Shown here: one piece after another, positions 22,535-34,785 of the stretch
How the letters are laid out: each line of letters opens with the position of its first letter
Numbering within the stretch: the stretch's first letter is position 1
NCBI GenBank assembly: GCA_030762895.1
Contig: CM061063.1
Span: 51,973,196-52,037,195 of the forward strand
Length of the DNA stretch: 64,000 bases
Source: Sophora flavescens
Taxonomy: Eukaryota > Streptophyta > Magnoliopsida > Fabales > Fabaceae
Direction: 5' to 3'
Notes under the pieces: model-generated
Seen by the model: only the letters and a program-made list of their open reading frames with translations
The model's database searches: none
What the model was told of the DNA's origin: nothing
Position numbers and translations under genes: made by a program

Positions 22535-23700
22535 GATGGCTTCTACCTCACAGAAAAATGATGGTCCTGCCTTCTCCATCTCTGGAACGCCTACAATTAC
22601 TTCAGAGAAATTGAATGGTAAAAATTATTTTTCATGGTCAGCCTCTGTAGAACTTTGGTTTCTTGGTCAAGGATATTATGAACATCTGGAAAAGTCCTCA
22701 GAAAATTTCAGAAGAAAATTGTGAGCAATGGAAGAAACTTGACTATCAACTTTGTGCTCTCTTGAGGCAATCTGTGGAGCCAGCCATCCTCACAAATTTC
22801 AGAGCCTTCAAAATTTGTCACTCTTTCTGGAAAAAGGCTCAAAGTGTCTTTGCTAATGACATTCAACGATTGTATGATGCTGCCCAAAAATTGGCCACTC
22901 TTAAACAAACTGATCATGACATGGTTGCCTATGTTTCGAAAGCCCAATCAGCAATTGAGGAGTTAAAATTATCCTTGGAAGCTGATAAACTCGAAGACAT
23001 GAAGAAGAAACTTGATAACCTGTATATGGTGTTGATTCTACGAGGAATGCATCCAGATTTTGATCATGTTCGCGATCAAGTCTTAACTGGCCAAGAATTT
23101 CCTTCATTAGAAAATCTGATTACTCGACTCCTTCGGGTTCCCTCATCAAGAACAGAAGGAAATTCAGTTGACAGTTTCGAAACTTCTGTCATGGTTTCCA
23201 ATCGAGGGGGGAGAGGAGGTCATGCAAACAGAGGAAGACGAGGTGGAAGAGGAGGTCGCCCTCAGTGTTCCTATTGCAAACGAATGGGCCATTCTAAAGA
23301 CACTTGCTACTCCCTTCATGGATTCCCTGGAAAATCCGTGAATATTTCTAAGTCTGAAACACCAGAGAGAAAATTTTCAGAAGCTGATTACCAAGAGTAC
23401 CTCCAGCTAAAGGCTGCCAAGGAATCTCAAACATCGTCTGCTATAGGAGCTCATAACTCTACTGCTTGTGTTTCTAGATCTGGTAATGATCAAAGTCCAT
23501 GGATAATTGATTCAGGTGCCTCTGATCATATTGCTGGTAATGGTTCTTTATTTTCATCCATTTCTCCTCCTGAAATTCCTCATTTCATTACTCTAGATGA
23601 TGGTTCTAGAGTTGCAGCAAAAGGAATTGGTCATGTATCACCCTATTCTTCTCTGTCTTTAAAAACGGTTTTGTCATACCTGGTTGTCCTTTCAATTTAA
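22535..23700 (+). pseudogene. Gag and protease of element D
   Basis: Gag starts at 22535 (MASTSQKNDGPAFSI) and continues as ITSEKLNGKNYFSWSASVEL. A frameshift near 22700-22720 moves it to the 22663-23700 frame, which carries the UBN2-like gag core (ENCEQWKKLDYQLCALLRQS, LRGMHPDFDHVRDQVL), an RGG-rich linker, a CCHC knuckle (CSYCKRMGHSKDTC) and the protease active site WIIDSGASDHIAGN. The frame is lost again near 23690; the continuing frame (FNLISLSQLTRSHN) follows. Confidence 0.88.
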
Positions 23701-24917
23701 TATCTCTCAGCCAACTTACTCGTTCTCATAATTGTTCAGTAACATTTGATGCTAACTCCTTTGTCATACAGGAACGTGGTACGGGTCGAACGATTGGCGT
23801 AGGACATGAATCTCATGGTCTTTACTACCTTAAGCCTAATCCTGCTTGGTTTTGCAGTGCTGCCACATCACCAAAACTCCTTCATGAAAGCTTGGGACAC
23901 CCACGTTTAGCTAAATTAAAAATAATGGTTCCAAGCCTTGAAAAAATAAAGACTTTCACCTGTGAGTCATGTCAGCTAGGAAAACATGTTCGTTCTTCTT
24001 TTGTTAGACATCTTGAAAGTCGTGTTGATTCTCCTTTTTCAATTATTCATTCTGATATATGGGGCCCTAGTCGTGTCTCTTCTATGGGGTATAGATATTT
24101 TGTTACCTTCATTGATGAGTTTTCTCGATGTACTTGGGTGTTCTTAATGAAAGAACATTCTGAAATTTTGTCCATTCTCACTTCTTTTGTTAATGAAATA
24201 AAAACTCAATTTGATAAGACAATTAAGATCTTTAGAAGTGATAATGCAAAAGAATATTTTTCTTCTGCTATTTCTTCTTTTTTGTCATCACAGGGCATTC
24301 TCCATCAATCCTCTTATCCTCATACCCCTCAACAGAATGGCATTGCCGAAAGGAAGAACAGACATATTGTTGAGACTGCTCGGACATTATTACTTCATAC
24401 AAATACACCTGTCCGACATTGGGGTGATGCTGTTTTGACAGCCTGTTTTCTGATAAATCGGATGCCTTCTTCCTCTATTAAAAATAAAATTCCACATTCC
24501 ATTTTGTTTCCTAAGGAACCACTATTTCATGTTGTGCCACGTATCTTTGGATGCACTTGTTTTGTTCATGATTTGTCTCCAGGTCTTGATAAGCTTGCTG
24601 CTAGAGCCATCAAATGTGTTTTCCTTGGATATTCCAGATTACAGAAAGGCTACCGCTGTTTCTCTCAAGTTCATAATCGTTATTATATCACTGCAGATGT
24701 AACTTTTTTTGAAGAAAAGTCATATTTCTTGCCCTCCATCGTTGATTCTAATACTCTTCATGAAGTTTTTCCTATTCCCTATCTTGGTCCATCACCCTTG
24801 CAGGGATCAGAGTCAACTGTCGATTCTTCTGTAGATATTCTTGTCAATCCTCCACCTGAACAGACTCACGGATCACCCATCCTATATCGACGTCGTCCAC
24901 GAATTCCCAATACATAA
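23700..24917 (+). pseudogene. GAG-pre-integrase and integrase of element D
   Basis: The 23892-24917 frame has an HHCC-like start (LGHPRLAKL, CESCQLGKH) and the complete integrase core: IIHSDIWGPS, IFRSDNAKEYF and QNGIAERKNRH, giving D, D and E catalytic residues in expected contexts. CVFLGYSRLQKGYRC closes the domain. The link to the protease frame is broken just upstream, and the link to RT is broken at about 24915. Confidence 0.9.
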
Positions 24918-25001
24918 CTTGAAGGTACTGAAAGACCAGTTGAATCATGTCCTACTTCAGCAGACAACCCGACTACGGACCTACCTGAGGATAATCACGA
25001 C

Positions 25002-26670
25002 TTGCCCATTGCTCTTAGGAAAGGTACTCGGTCCACACGTAATCCCCATCCTATTTATAACTTCTTAAGTTATCATCGTCTCTCTCCTTCTTATCATTCT
25101 TTTGTGTCTTCTTTATCTTCTGTTACTCTTCCTAAAAATTTTTGTGAAGCACTTGATCATCCAGGATGGCGACAAGACATGATTGATGAAATGCAGGCTT
25201 TGGAGCATAATGGTGCATGGGAGTTAGTTCATCTTCTTTCGGGCAAGAAACCTGTTGGTTGTCGGTGGGTTTATGCTATAAAAGTTGGGGCCGATGGACA
25301 GATTGATCGTCTCAAAGCTCGATTGGTAGCCAAAGGTTATACCCAGATTTATGGCCTTGATTATGGAGATACTTTTCTCCTGTGGCTAAAATTACTTATG
25401 TTCGACTATTTCTTGCCATAGCTGCCATCCGTCATTGGCCATTGTACCAGTTGGATATTAAAAATGCATTCCTGCATGGAGAATTAGAAGAGGAGATTCA
25501 TATGGAGCAACCACCTGGATTTGTTGCTCAGGGGGAGTCTAGCTTGGTTTGCAAACTGCGACGGTCTCTTTATGGTCTCAAACAATCCCCACGAGCTTGG
25601 TTTGGAAAATTCAGCTCAGTTGTTCAAGCTTTTGGGATGAAACGTAGTGAAGCTTACCATTCAGTTTTTTACTGCCATACATCTCCAGATAAATGTGTTT
25701 ACTTGGTGGTCTATGTAGATGATATAGTCATCACGGGAAATGACCAGAAAAAAAATTGATGAGCTAAAGCAACACGTATTTAGTCACTTTCAGACAAAAG
25801 ATTTGGGAAAGCTAAAATACTTTCTTGGAATTGAAGTTGCTCAGTCAGAAGACGGGATTATCATCTCACAAAGGAAGTATGTGTTAGATATACTTAAAGA
25901 AACTGTTATGTTGGATTGTCGACCAGTTGATAGTCATATGAATCCAAATCAAAAACTGCTACCCAACCAGGGGGAGCCTTATTCCGATCCAGAAAGATAT
26001 CGGAGATTGGTTGGGAAGCTCATCTATCTCACTATTACAAGGCCATATATTTCCTTTGCTGTTGGAGTGGTGAGTCAATTCATGCAGTCTCCTCATAATG
26101 ATCATTGGGATGCAGTAATACGAATCCTGAGATACATTAAAAAGACACCAGGACAAGGACTACTCTATGAAGACAAAGGAAACACTCAAGTAGTTGGATT
26201 TTGCGATGCAGATTGGGCAGGATCACCTATTGATAGGCGTTCCACTTCAGGGTTGTGTGTCTATTGGAGGAAACCTTGTCTCGTGGAAGAGTAAGAAACA
26301 AAATGTTGTTTCAAGGTCTAGTGCAGAGGCTGAATATAGAGCCATGGCGATAGCCACGTGTGAGCTTATTTGGATTAAACAACTTCTTCAGGAATTGAAG
26401 TTTGGAGATACTCAACAAATGAAGCTATGTTGTGATAACCAAGCAGCCCTCCATATAGCTTCCAATCCAGTATTTCATGAGAGAACTAAACATATCGAGA
26501 TCGATTGTCATTTTGTCTGAGAGAAAGTCCTTTCTAAAGAATTCGTCACCGAATTTGTTAGCTCTAATGATCAACTGGCAGACGTCTTTACAAAATCTCT
26601 AAGAGAACCAAGAATTCAAAATATTTTCTCCAAGCTTGGAGCATTTGATTTATATGCTCCAGCTTGAGGG
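25002..26670 (+). pseudogene. Reverse transcriptase and RNase H of element D
   Basis: Four frames in series: 25002-25421 (RT N-terminus, GCRWVYAIKVGADGQ, ARLVAKGYTQ), 25382-25759 (QLDIKNAFLHGELEEE, SLYGLKQSPRAW, catalytic YVDDIVITG), 25740-26294 (LGKLKYFLGIEV, then FCDADWAGSPIDRRSTSG) and 26194-26520 (SSAEAEYRAMA, HIEIDCHFV). Frameshifts lie near 25375, in the A-run at 25746-25756, and near 26265. A stop follows HFV at 26518, before the usual C-terminal ADVFTKSL motif, which is readable at 26578-26600. Confidence 0.9.
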
Positions 26671-26674
26671 GGAC

Positions 26675-26888
26675 TGTTGATGTTAGTTGGACGGTGTGGA
26701 CGGTGAGGACGGTGCGGACGGTGTGGACGGTGTGAGCTTAACTATGTTCCTAGGAATTAAGTTTCCTTGTAAATTGTAAAGTGTATTTACTTTTTAGTGT
26801 ATATATATATATCAAGTATGATGAATAGAAGAATCATTCAACCATTTCACAAATATTGTTATCTAAATTATGTCCAAGTCTTTCAACA
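26675..26888 (+). repeat. Element D 3' LTR
   Basis: 214 bp, TGTTGATGTTAG...TTCAACA, with the GGACGGTGNN tandem at 26689-26734. Confidence 0.92.
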
Positions 26889-26893
26889 CCAAT

Positions 26894-27022
26894 AACAAAC
26901 TTGTTTTTAGACTTAGAGACAAGAGTCCAGACATCATTTCTGGTGAACTGATTAAGTTCTTCTTGCATAGCAAGAATCCAACTTTCATCCTCAAGTTCTT
27001 CTTCAATGCGTTTTGGCTCCAA
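26894..27022 (-). pseudogene. Reverse transcriptase N-terminus of element B
   Basis: Encodes the start of Copia RT (MEPKRIEEELEDESWILAMQ, EELNQFTRNDVWTLV), broken by the insertion of element D right after the FVIG residues. The frame resumes at 21843 on the other side of D. Confidence 0.85.
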
Positions 27023-27214
27023 TTCTGATATAAAGGGCGCATTGCTTGATTCTCTTAGTGTGGATCTGGTTCTTACTCCTTCAGGAGGATTTCCAATAAT
27101 AAGATCCTTAGGATGATGAGTGTTGAACTTCCAATGCCTTTTGAGATCAACATGAAGATCTTAACTTGTCTGCTGACTCGTCTGCTCCACTTGTCTGTCA
27201 GTCTTAAGCACATG

Positions 27215-28265
27215 TTATGTCTTGGTTAGATCGGGTTCTTGACTTTCTGGCTTGTTTATATCAAGACCTGCAAGATCATCTTCTAGATCTGATAGTTCTT
27301 TATCAGTTTTTAATCCATCATTGAATTTAACATGAACAGATCCTTCAATAATACAAGTTCTTGAATTGTAAACTCTAAAAGCCTTATACATTTCATAATA
27401 TCCTAAGAAAATACCTTTATCTACTTTAGAATCAAAATTTCCAAGATTATCTCTGGTATTCAGAATAAAACATTCACATCCAAAATCATGAAAATAAGAT
27501 ATGTTGGGGCTTTTTCCTTTCCACAATTCATAGGGAGTCTTCTTTAGAAAAGGCCTAATAAGTATTTTGTTTTGTATATAACAAGCACTGTTTACAGCTT
27601 CTGCCCAGAAGTACCTAGGGAGATTATTTTCATTGAGCATAGATCTAGCCATCTCTTGCAGATATATGTTCTTTCTCTCAACCACTCCATTTTGCTGTGG
27701 AGTTTTAGGTGCAGCGAAATTGTGAGAGATCCCATTCTCCTCACAGAACTGTCTAAACTGCTCATTTTCAAATTCTCCCCCATGATCACTTCTAAGGATA
27801 TAAATACAAAAACCCTGATCATTTTGTACTCTTTTGCAGAATACTGAGAAAGCCTTAAAGGACTCATCCTTGTGGGTTAAGAAGAGTACCCATGTGTATC
27901 TAGAATAGTCATCAACTATGACAAATCCATATTTTCTTCCAGCCAGGCTGGCAACACTAACTTGTCCAAACAGATCCACGTGTAACAACTGAAGAGGTCT
28001 AGAGGTTGATACTTGGTTTTTAGATTTGAAACTTGATTTTATCTATTTACCTCTCTGACATGCATCACACAAGATATCTTTCTTAAGACTAATATCAGGC
28101 AATCCTCTCACAAGGTTATTCCTTTTTAATTTAGAAATTAGTTTCATACTAGCATGTCCTAGTTTCTTATGTCATAACCATCTCTCATCCTCTTTAGTCA
28201 TCATACAGGTTACACTATGATCTAAGATATCAGACAGTTCAATCTTATAAAGATTTTGTTGCCTT
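27215..28265 (-). pseudogene. Integrase of element B
   Basis: The 27215-27988 frame (257 aa) covers the integrase core: LHVDLFGQVSV, IVDDYSRYTWVLFLTHKDES, ILRSDHGGEFENEQF and QNGVVERKN (catalytic D, D, E contexts), then the GKFDSK-like GNFDSKVDKGIFLGY block. The HHCC zinc segment (28030-28200) is readable upstream in another frame with stops. The C-terminal linker to RT is degenerate at 27030-27215. Confidence 0.88.
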
Positions 28266-29700
28266 TTAGCTGAAAAGAGGGTTTTGCCAGTCTTTAACTA
28301 TGCATACATCCTTGGTAAAGGAAACATAAAATTCACTATCACAATATTGACTTATGCTAAGCAAATTGTGTCTTAATCCTTTAACCATAAGAACATTAGA
28401 TATAGAGGGAAGAGGGGGTTTACCACCAATAGTACCAATTCCTATAACTTTTCCTTTCTGATTCCCTCCAAAAGCAACATGTCCTCCTTTCTTAAGTTGG
28501 AGGTATAGGAACATAGATCTTTCTCCTTTCATATGACGCAAGCAACCACTATCAAGGTACCAACAATGGTGTTTTTTTTGTCCTGTTGAGAACATCTGCA
28601 ACAAAAATTATTTGATTTTTAGGTACCCATATTTTTCTGGGTCATTTTCTGTTAGTTCCAGGAGTCTGTGAAGACTTCCTTCTCTTCTTATGGATACACT
28701 TAGACATAACATATCCAGTTTTTCCACAGAAGTTACAGACAGGTGTAGACTTGGTTACAGTTAACTTAACGGATACTGTAGAAGCTTTAGTTGATGCTTT
28801 ATGATGTGTCTGATGGACATATCCAATACCTTCTTTGTTAAGAAAGTGCCTCTGACAGCCAAGAAGCTTAGTCAGATTGTCTCTATCGTTAACCAATTTG
28901 GCAAGATCATAAGTGAGCTCTTCCACTTTCTGTTGAAGTTTTTCAACTTCTTCAGATGGTGACGTTTCACTTGAGATCTTAGCTTCATTAGACTTTTCAG
29001 TCTTCATCTCACTGTTCTCTCTAGCCAGCTTCTCACACTCTTGAGATTACCGTTTATGCTCACTGGTGAGCTTTACATACTCTCTCTTGAGGGATTTGAA
29101 GGTCTTAGATAAGCTGTTGGATTCCTCTAGCAACTCCTCATAGGCATCAAGTAATTCCTCATAGTCAGGATGTACCTCATCGTATGAGTCTGAGTCAGTG
29201 TTGGCCATCAAACAGAGATTGGCTTCTTCCTCTGTTTCTTCATCAGAAGATGTTGACTCCATATCCTCCATGACAAACAGTTCATACTTTCTGACAAGTA
29301 TGGCAATCTTTGATTCATTGACTTTTGTTGTTCCTTCATGTGTGACAGCTAAGGTGTCCCATATTTCTTTGGTAGAGTCACATGCACATACATTCTCAAA
29401 CTCCTCAGGACTGAGAGCACAAATGATATTATATCTAGCTTTGTGGTTCAGCTCCCATTTTGTCTTTTCTGCAGTAGTCCACTGAGCTTTTGGCTTGTCA
29501 GTGTCATCATCATTCTTGGGAATGAATGGACCATCTGAAATGACATCCCAGAGATCAGAGTTTGTAGATAGAATGAACCATTGAAATCTATCTTTCCAAT
29601 AGTTTTAGTTTTCTCCATTGAAGTAAGGAGGTCTGGTTAGGGAAGCTCCTCAGTCTAGTGACTTCCACTTGAACTAGCTCCAGTAGTCATGTCTTTTCTT
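28266..29700 (-). pseudogene. Gag and protease of element B
   Basis: Gag begins around 29690. Its core is readable in shifted frames over 29280-29640, and 29047-29271 carries an acidic C-terminal segment (STSSDEETEEEANLCLMANT). 28642-29007 has a coiled coil (EEVEKLQQKVEELTYDLAKL) and a knuckle CNFCGKTGYVMSKC, in which the expected His is Tyr. 28266-28604 holds the protease start HHCWYLDSGCLRHMKG, with the DSGC active site usual for SIRE-type elements, and GAG-pre-integrase sequence. At least three stops or shifts separate these parts. Confidence 0.85.
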
Positions 29701-29745
29701 CAGGACCTTTTACCTCTACATTGTTAGATGCTCAACCCAGAGGCT

Positions 29746-29760
29746 GAGCCCTGATACCAA
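29746..29760 (-). promoter_or_regulatory. Primer-binding site of element B
   Basis: The minus strand reads TTGGTATCAGGGCTC one base inside the 5' LTR, consistent with a tRNA-Met-type primer used by Copia elements. Confidence 0.8.
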
Positions 29761-29761
29761 C

Positions 29762-31070
29762 TGAAATATACAACTATAAACACGAGAAGGGGGGTTGAAT
29801 TGTGTTTATCAGAATTTAAACAAAGTTGAAAACTTTTGCATCTGAAGCTTGGTTCGAGGCAGGTGGAAAGATCTTTGGACAAACAGGTGTCCTGTCTGAT
29901 GAAATTTTAACAATGACTTAGGCAAACACACCACTTGATAAACGGATAAGAAAACTAAAGCAATTAAAGAGTTTATAAGGAAAGAGAGATTGACACAACT
30001 GTTTATCCTGGTTTACTCTTCAAAGCAATGAGCTAAGTTCAGTTCTTGACAAGACACCAAGTTTTATCCACTATAAGCGATCGAGTTCTGAGACTCCAAG
30101 TATTGTTTGTAAGTATTCTTTGCTCACCTAGCCTCTTCAGGCTCACTTAGATATGTTGGAGAAATTTGGTTTGTAATAAATACAACTTCAGACAGACAGA
30201 TCTTTCACAAACACTCAGAGAGTGGTTTAAATGTAAAGCTTAGGAAAGTCTGCGTAATAACTTCAAATGATTGAAGAATACAGAATCAAAGAATGAAGAT
30301 ATTAATGCGCGGAGTAATGGCTCTTTAATGCTATATGTATTCTCTATTTCTTCATCTTAAATGACTTCTGTATTTATAATCTTCAAGTATTTAAGATCCG
30401 TTAGAGACATTCCCTCAGATGTTGGCTTCAAGAAGAACTTCATTAAATGCAATATAGTCGTTCTGGGCAGCCATTAATGCAATAGGAATGTTGGTTGTAC
30501 TCTAACTTGAAGGATCGTGGCTTTATGCATCGTGAAACAGCCATATCAGAGTGGTGCAGAGAGCTTTTTGTACTTTGCTGAGTACAATTCCCTTTTCGTG
30601 AAAGGACCAGAGGTACTAGGGAATAAAGCACGTTGGAAGTATTCTTTAACTGGTCTTAGGTTCTGATATCCGAGGTTGCTAGATAGAGTAACTTCTGACT
30701 TTTCTTGATAAGCGTGAGACTGAATAGGAGAGAAGACTTCAAGTCTCTTTCTGCTGGAACAACCACCAAAAGCTTTTTAGGTCCTTGGTTCTTCAACGAG
30801 TAACTTCAGACGAGTGTAGGAACTTGTGGAGAGACAGGTTGAAAATGTATATTGAAAGAAGTCAATAATCCTAGTCAGCAGACAGGTTGACTTTCACCTA
30901 TCCAGGTAAGTAATCACTTATATGAGCAGGCAGATGATTCTTACTGTTTTAATCTATACACTAGATAGACAGGTTAGCAACCAATATGAAGGTTAATTAA
31001 ATCATTAACCAATGCTTAGTTCTCATCAAAACTTAGGGAAATGCACATCAGTCATTTTAGAGACTTAATA
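29762..31070 (-). repeat. Element B 5' LTR
   Basis: 1309 bp, partner of 8660-9989. Its outer end reads TTAATA instead of the TTAACA of the other copy, so the terminal CA has mutated. Confidence 0.9.
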
Positions 31071-31075
31071 GTGAG

Positions 31076-31403
31076 CATACTCGGGAGCAGCAGAGAACAC
31101 TCAACAGAGGCGGTCTGAGCAGTAGTGGAGTCCTCGTTCCTACTACTAGTGTAGGTGGGAATGTTAAACTAGTCCTTTAGTATATGGCCAGTGAGTCATA
31201 TTTTTGAGTATTTTGATGAGAGGTGCCAGCTAGGCCAAGTCGTTGTATTTTATATGTACCTTCGCTACCTTCCGTACTCTGATGTTCTGAATTTATTGTT
31301 ATGAGTGTAAATATATGTTTTAAAGTAATCGAAGTTTTTACGCATAATTTATATTATTAAGGTTAAGTGTTCTGTTCCATGTGACACTCGGAAGGGTGTT
31401 ACA
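31076..31403 (+). repeat. Element A 5' LTR, second part
   Basis: Resumes with CATACTCGGGAGCAGCAGAG and runs to GGGTGTTACA. It aligns with 37487-37822 of the right LTR. Adding the two parts gives about 3008 bp against 3021 bp for the 3' LTR. Confidence 0.92.
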
Positions 31404-31408
31404 TTTAG

Positions 31409-31421
31409 TGGTATCAGAGCA
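31409..31421 (+). promoter_or_regulatory. Primer-binding site of element A
   Basis: TGGTATCAGAGCA, five bases inside the 5' LTR, complements the 3' end of plant initiator tRNA-Met. Confidence 0.85.
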
Positions 31422-31630
31422 GTTCGGTCTCAACCAGACTGTGGAGTCTTTAAGAGTGTCGGAACTGGCCATATTTTGTCGACTCCGCAAGAGAGATCGA
31501 CCGTGTCCTGATGAGTAGAATGGTTTGTTTGACTGATTGTGTGTTGTATATGGATAATACGTAGATATACATAGATATATTGCTTATTATGTTTCGAACT
31601 CGAGCTAACGGTTGCTGTTTCCAGGAACCG

Positions 31631-32488
31631 ATGGCTCGAGGCAACGGAAGAAAGGGTAGAAGTAGGTTTGGACCCACAGCTACACATAGGCACTGTATCA
31701 GTGATACCTCAAGAAATAGAAATGGTAGTGAGACTACCGAAGCAATAAGGATCTTGAGGGATTTAGTCACCGCAATGATGCGATAAACACAACAGAATGC
31801 CCAATTCATGCATAGACAAGCAGAGAGGGAGGAAATGCAATGACAATGGAATACCGTTCGAGAGGAAGAAAAACCGGATAGCGGTCTGAATGCCTTTATG
31901 AAAGGAAATCCACCCCAATTCCATGGTGAATACGATCTTGAGGCAGCAGAGAAATGGCTGCAGGAAGTGGAGAAGGTGTTTGTGGCTATGCACTGCAGAG
32001 AAGAGAGGAAAGTCATTTATGATGCTTTTATGGTGGCTGGAGCAGTGGAAGCCTGGTGGAGAAATAAACAGAGATTGTTGGAAGCCGAAGGACACGCGAT
32101 AAATTGGGAGTTATTCCGAGAGTGTTTCTTGGAGAAGTACTTTCCCAAAAGCGTCAGACATGAAAAGGAAAAGGAGTTCATGAGTCTGAAGCAAGGACAA
32201 ATGTTAGTCGGGGAATATGCCATCAAATTTGAAGACTTGTTAAAATTTTATCAGTTTTACCAAGTCCATCCGGACGAAGAGTGGGTCTGTAGGCGATTTG
32301 AAGATGGGTTAAGTCCTGAGTTGAAGCAAGCGATGCTGCCATTGGAAATTCATCAGTTCCCAACTTTGGTAGAGAAATACACAGTATTAGAAGGTCATGA
32401 TCATGGTAGAACGATTCAGCAGGGGAATGGTGGACCGATCCGCAACAATGATAATTATGGAAACGAAGATAAGGGAGATGAATCTTAA
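31631..32488 (+). pseudogene. Gag of element A
   Basis: One frame runs from MARGNGRKGRSRFG through GNPPQFHGEYDLEAAEKWLQ, EKVFVAMHCREERKVIYDAF and ECFLEKYFPKSVRHEKEKEF to the stop at 32488. It is interrupted by two nonsense codons (around 31784 and 31841). The order and motifs (F.G......AE.WL, A.WW, FLEKYFP) are those of chromovirus-type gypsy gag. The zinc knuckle follows in another frame. Confidence 0.88.
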
Positions 32489-32609
32489 CCAAGGTGAGGA
32501 CCCTATGACCACCTATGTAAAACACTACTCCTATTGATAAAGGAGCGCCTTCACAACAACGACCCTAGGGATGCTTCCGATGCAGAGGGCCACATCAAGT
32601 TAAGGATTG

Positions 32610-33052
32610 CTCAGCGAAGGACAACCGTCAGTGTTTCCAATGTGGCAATATGGGCCATATATCTCGGGATTGCACACAGAAAGTGAAGGCCATTCTTGCT
32701 GGACGTAGGACAAGTGGAGCCGGTGGGAGGCCACAAATAGTGAGAACGCAAGCGATAAGATCTCAGACCAGTGGGAGAGTTTTTTATTTGAAGGGAACTA
32801 AATTCTCTCGATTTTCCATACCCACGAGTTATTATTTGACACCCCTCATCGAAATTTTAAATTGCCCTATTGTTTTAGAAAATAGACATTTTCTTGTGGA
32901 TTTTGTCTGTCTATCTATACAACAGAACTATATTGTTTTAGGCATGGATTGGCTTTTGTCTAACCATGTGGTGCTAGACTGTTCAAATAAAACCCTTCAT
33001 TTTTTCGAGGGATCTGGATTATTGCCAGTCAATGATGGTCGATTGGATGAAT
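32610..33052 (+). pseudogene. Zinc knuckle and partial protease of element A
   Basis: A CCHC knuckle (CFQCGNMGHISRDC) at about 32632-32675 is followed by protease C-terminal sequence (IVLGMDWLLSNHVVLDC). The protease active-site DSGA block is missing between the two; only about 60 codons separate them. Protease is therefore inactive by deletion. Confidence 0.82.
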
Positions 33053-33190
33053 GACGACCAAAGGATTGCATGGTGTTGTTTTCCTTGGAAGCCAAGGAGT
33101 TTCCAAAAGCAGAAGCGCTGCCTGTCGTATGCGAATTTCCTAAAGTTTTTCTGAATGATGTGTCAGGATTACCACCTAAGAGGGACATGA

Positions 33191-34450
33191 ATGATATCAA
33201 TCACACCTTATCGAATGTCCCCAATGGAGTTAGCAGAGCTTAAGAAGCAGCTTGATGACATGCTTAAGAAGGAGTTCATCCGACCAAGTGTTTCACCGTG
33301 GGGAGCACCGGTGTTGTTTGTAAGGAAGAATGATGGGAGTTCAAGGCTGTGTGTGGACTACCAGCTTCTGAACAAGGTAACAATCAAGAACAAGTACCCG
33401 TTGTTGAGGATTGATGACTTGATAGATCAGTTGAGGGGAGAAACTGTGTTCTCTAAGATTGATCCGAGGTCTGGGTACCATCAAATCAGAGTGACGGAAG
33501 ACGATATACCGAAGACTGCTTTCAGAAGTCAGTATGGGCACCGCGAGTATCTGGTTATGTCGTTTGGCATGACTAATGCTCTTGCCGTGTTCATGGACTA
33601 CATGAATCGAATCTTTAGACCGTAATTAGAAAAGTTTGTCGTTGTGTGTATTGACGACATTCTTATCTACTCTTCGAGTAGAGAAGAACATGTAGGGCAT
33701 CTTTAGGTTGTACTTCAAGTGTTAAGGGACAAACAACTCTATGCCCAATTGTCGAAGTGTGAGTTCTGGTTAGACAAAGTACAATTTCTAGGGCATGCGA
33801 TCAAAAAAGACGGGATAGCTGTGGATCCTGCTAAAGTTGAAGCAGTCGTGAATTGGGAAAGTCCTAAGACGGTAGGCGAAGTCATGAGTTTTCTTGGACT
33901 GGCAGGTTACTACAGACGGTTTATTGAGGGATTCTCAAAGATTACGTTGTGATGACGCAACTAACGAGAAAGGGTAAGGCATTTGAATGGGCTGGGGAGT
34001 GTAGGGCTAGTTTTCAAGAGTTGAAAAGGAAGCTCACAACATCTCCAGTGCTAGTCTTGCCAGATCCGTTAGCACCGTTTGATGTGTACTGCGATGCATC
34101 ACATCAAGGTCTGGGTTGCGTTCTCATGAAAAATGGAAAAGGTAGTGGCGTATGTCTCTAGACAGTTAAGAGTACATGAGAGGAATTACCCAACCCATGA
34201 CTTAGAGTTGGACGCAATAGTGTTTGCGTTGAAGATATGGAGACACTATCAGTATGGTGCTAAGTTCAGTGTCCAGTGATCATAAGAGCCTGGAGTATTT
34301 GTTCGAACAGAAGGAGCTGAACATGAAACAAAGGAGATGGATGTAGTTTATAAAGGATTATGAGTTTGATCTCTGGTACCATCCTGGAAAAGCAAATGTC
34401 GTAGCAGACGCTTTAAGTCGAAAATCCTTGCAAGTATCTGCTATGATGAT
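33191..34450 (+). pseudogene. Reverse transcriptase and RNase H of element A
   Basis: 33191-33625 and 33630-33952 form gypsy RT: PYRMSPMELAELKKQLDDML, LCVDYQLLNKVTIKNKYPL, FSKIDPRSGYHQIRV, MSFGMTNALAVFMDYMN and catalytic CIDDILIYS. At least two in-frame stops replace Gln (near 33624 and 33704). RNase H begins at 33990 (FDVYCDASHQGLGCVL), shifts frame near 34140, and ends near 34430 (HPGKANVVADALSRKSL). The integrase and chromodomain expected next are absent: only about 350 bp separates this from the PPT. Confidence 0.88.
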
Positions 34451-34785
34451 CAAGGAGTTAGAACTGATCGAGCTGTTCAGAGACATGAATATTGGGATAA
34501 CGGAATTATCTCAAAACAAGATAAGTTTGGGAATGGTTGCTATTACTAGTGGATTCCTAGACTTGGTTTAGAAGAAGCAAGCAGAAGACCAGTACCTCCA
34601 AAAGGTAAATCAGATGATAGAGGATGGAAGAACTGTAGAGTTTAAGCGAGGTACTGATGGAATCATAAGGTGTCGGAGGATAGTAAAGTTAAGAGTCTGA
34701 TTTTGGAAGAGGCGGACATGCAACAACAGTATATGCATTGTCTGCTTAAGGTAACTTAATTTAAATTTCGAGGACGAAATTTATT
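34451..34785 (+). other. Element A post-RNase H remnant
   Basis: A short linker with weak coding sequence (SAMMIKELELIELFRDMN) that would lead into the integrase zinc domain. It jumps instead to the 3' non-coding end. A large internal deletion is inferred. Confidence 0.6.

Larger units (their letters stand above)
21849..26888 (+). mobile_element. Element D: short-LTR Copia retrotransposon
   Basis: LTRs of 212 and 214 bp (21849-22060, 26675-26888), TGTTGAT...TTCAACA, with perfect CCAAT duplications (21844-21848 and 26889-26893). Inserted in the RT gene of element B, in opposite orientation. It has a PBS related to initiator tRNA-Met (TGGTATCAAGAGCC, 22061), a PPT (TTGAGGGGGAC, 26664-26674), and gag, protease, integrase, RT and RNase H in Copia order over 5.0 kb. 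At least five frameshifts occur, although the domain set is complete. Confidence 0.93.
8660..31070 (-). mobile_element. Element B: SIRE/Maximus-like Copia retrotransposon with env-like ORF
   Basis: Minus-strand element with LTRs of about 1.3 kb at 8660-9989 and 29762-31070. Target duplications are GCGAG (8655-8659) and GTGAG (31071-31075). Reading the minus strand: PBS, gag with a knuckle, protease, integrase, RT, RNase H, then an env-like ORF region and a G-rich polypurine tract. Integrase preceding RT places it in Copia. The downstream env-like ORF, the AAAAAGGGGGAGAT-type PPT and the long LTRs are typical of the SIRE1/Maximus group. It is interrupted by elements D (in RT) and C (in the 3' non-coding region). 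All frames carry lesions. Confidence 0.9.
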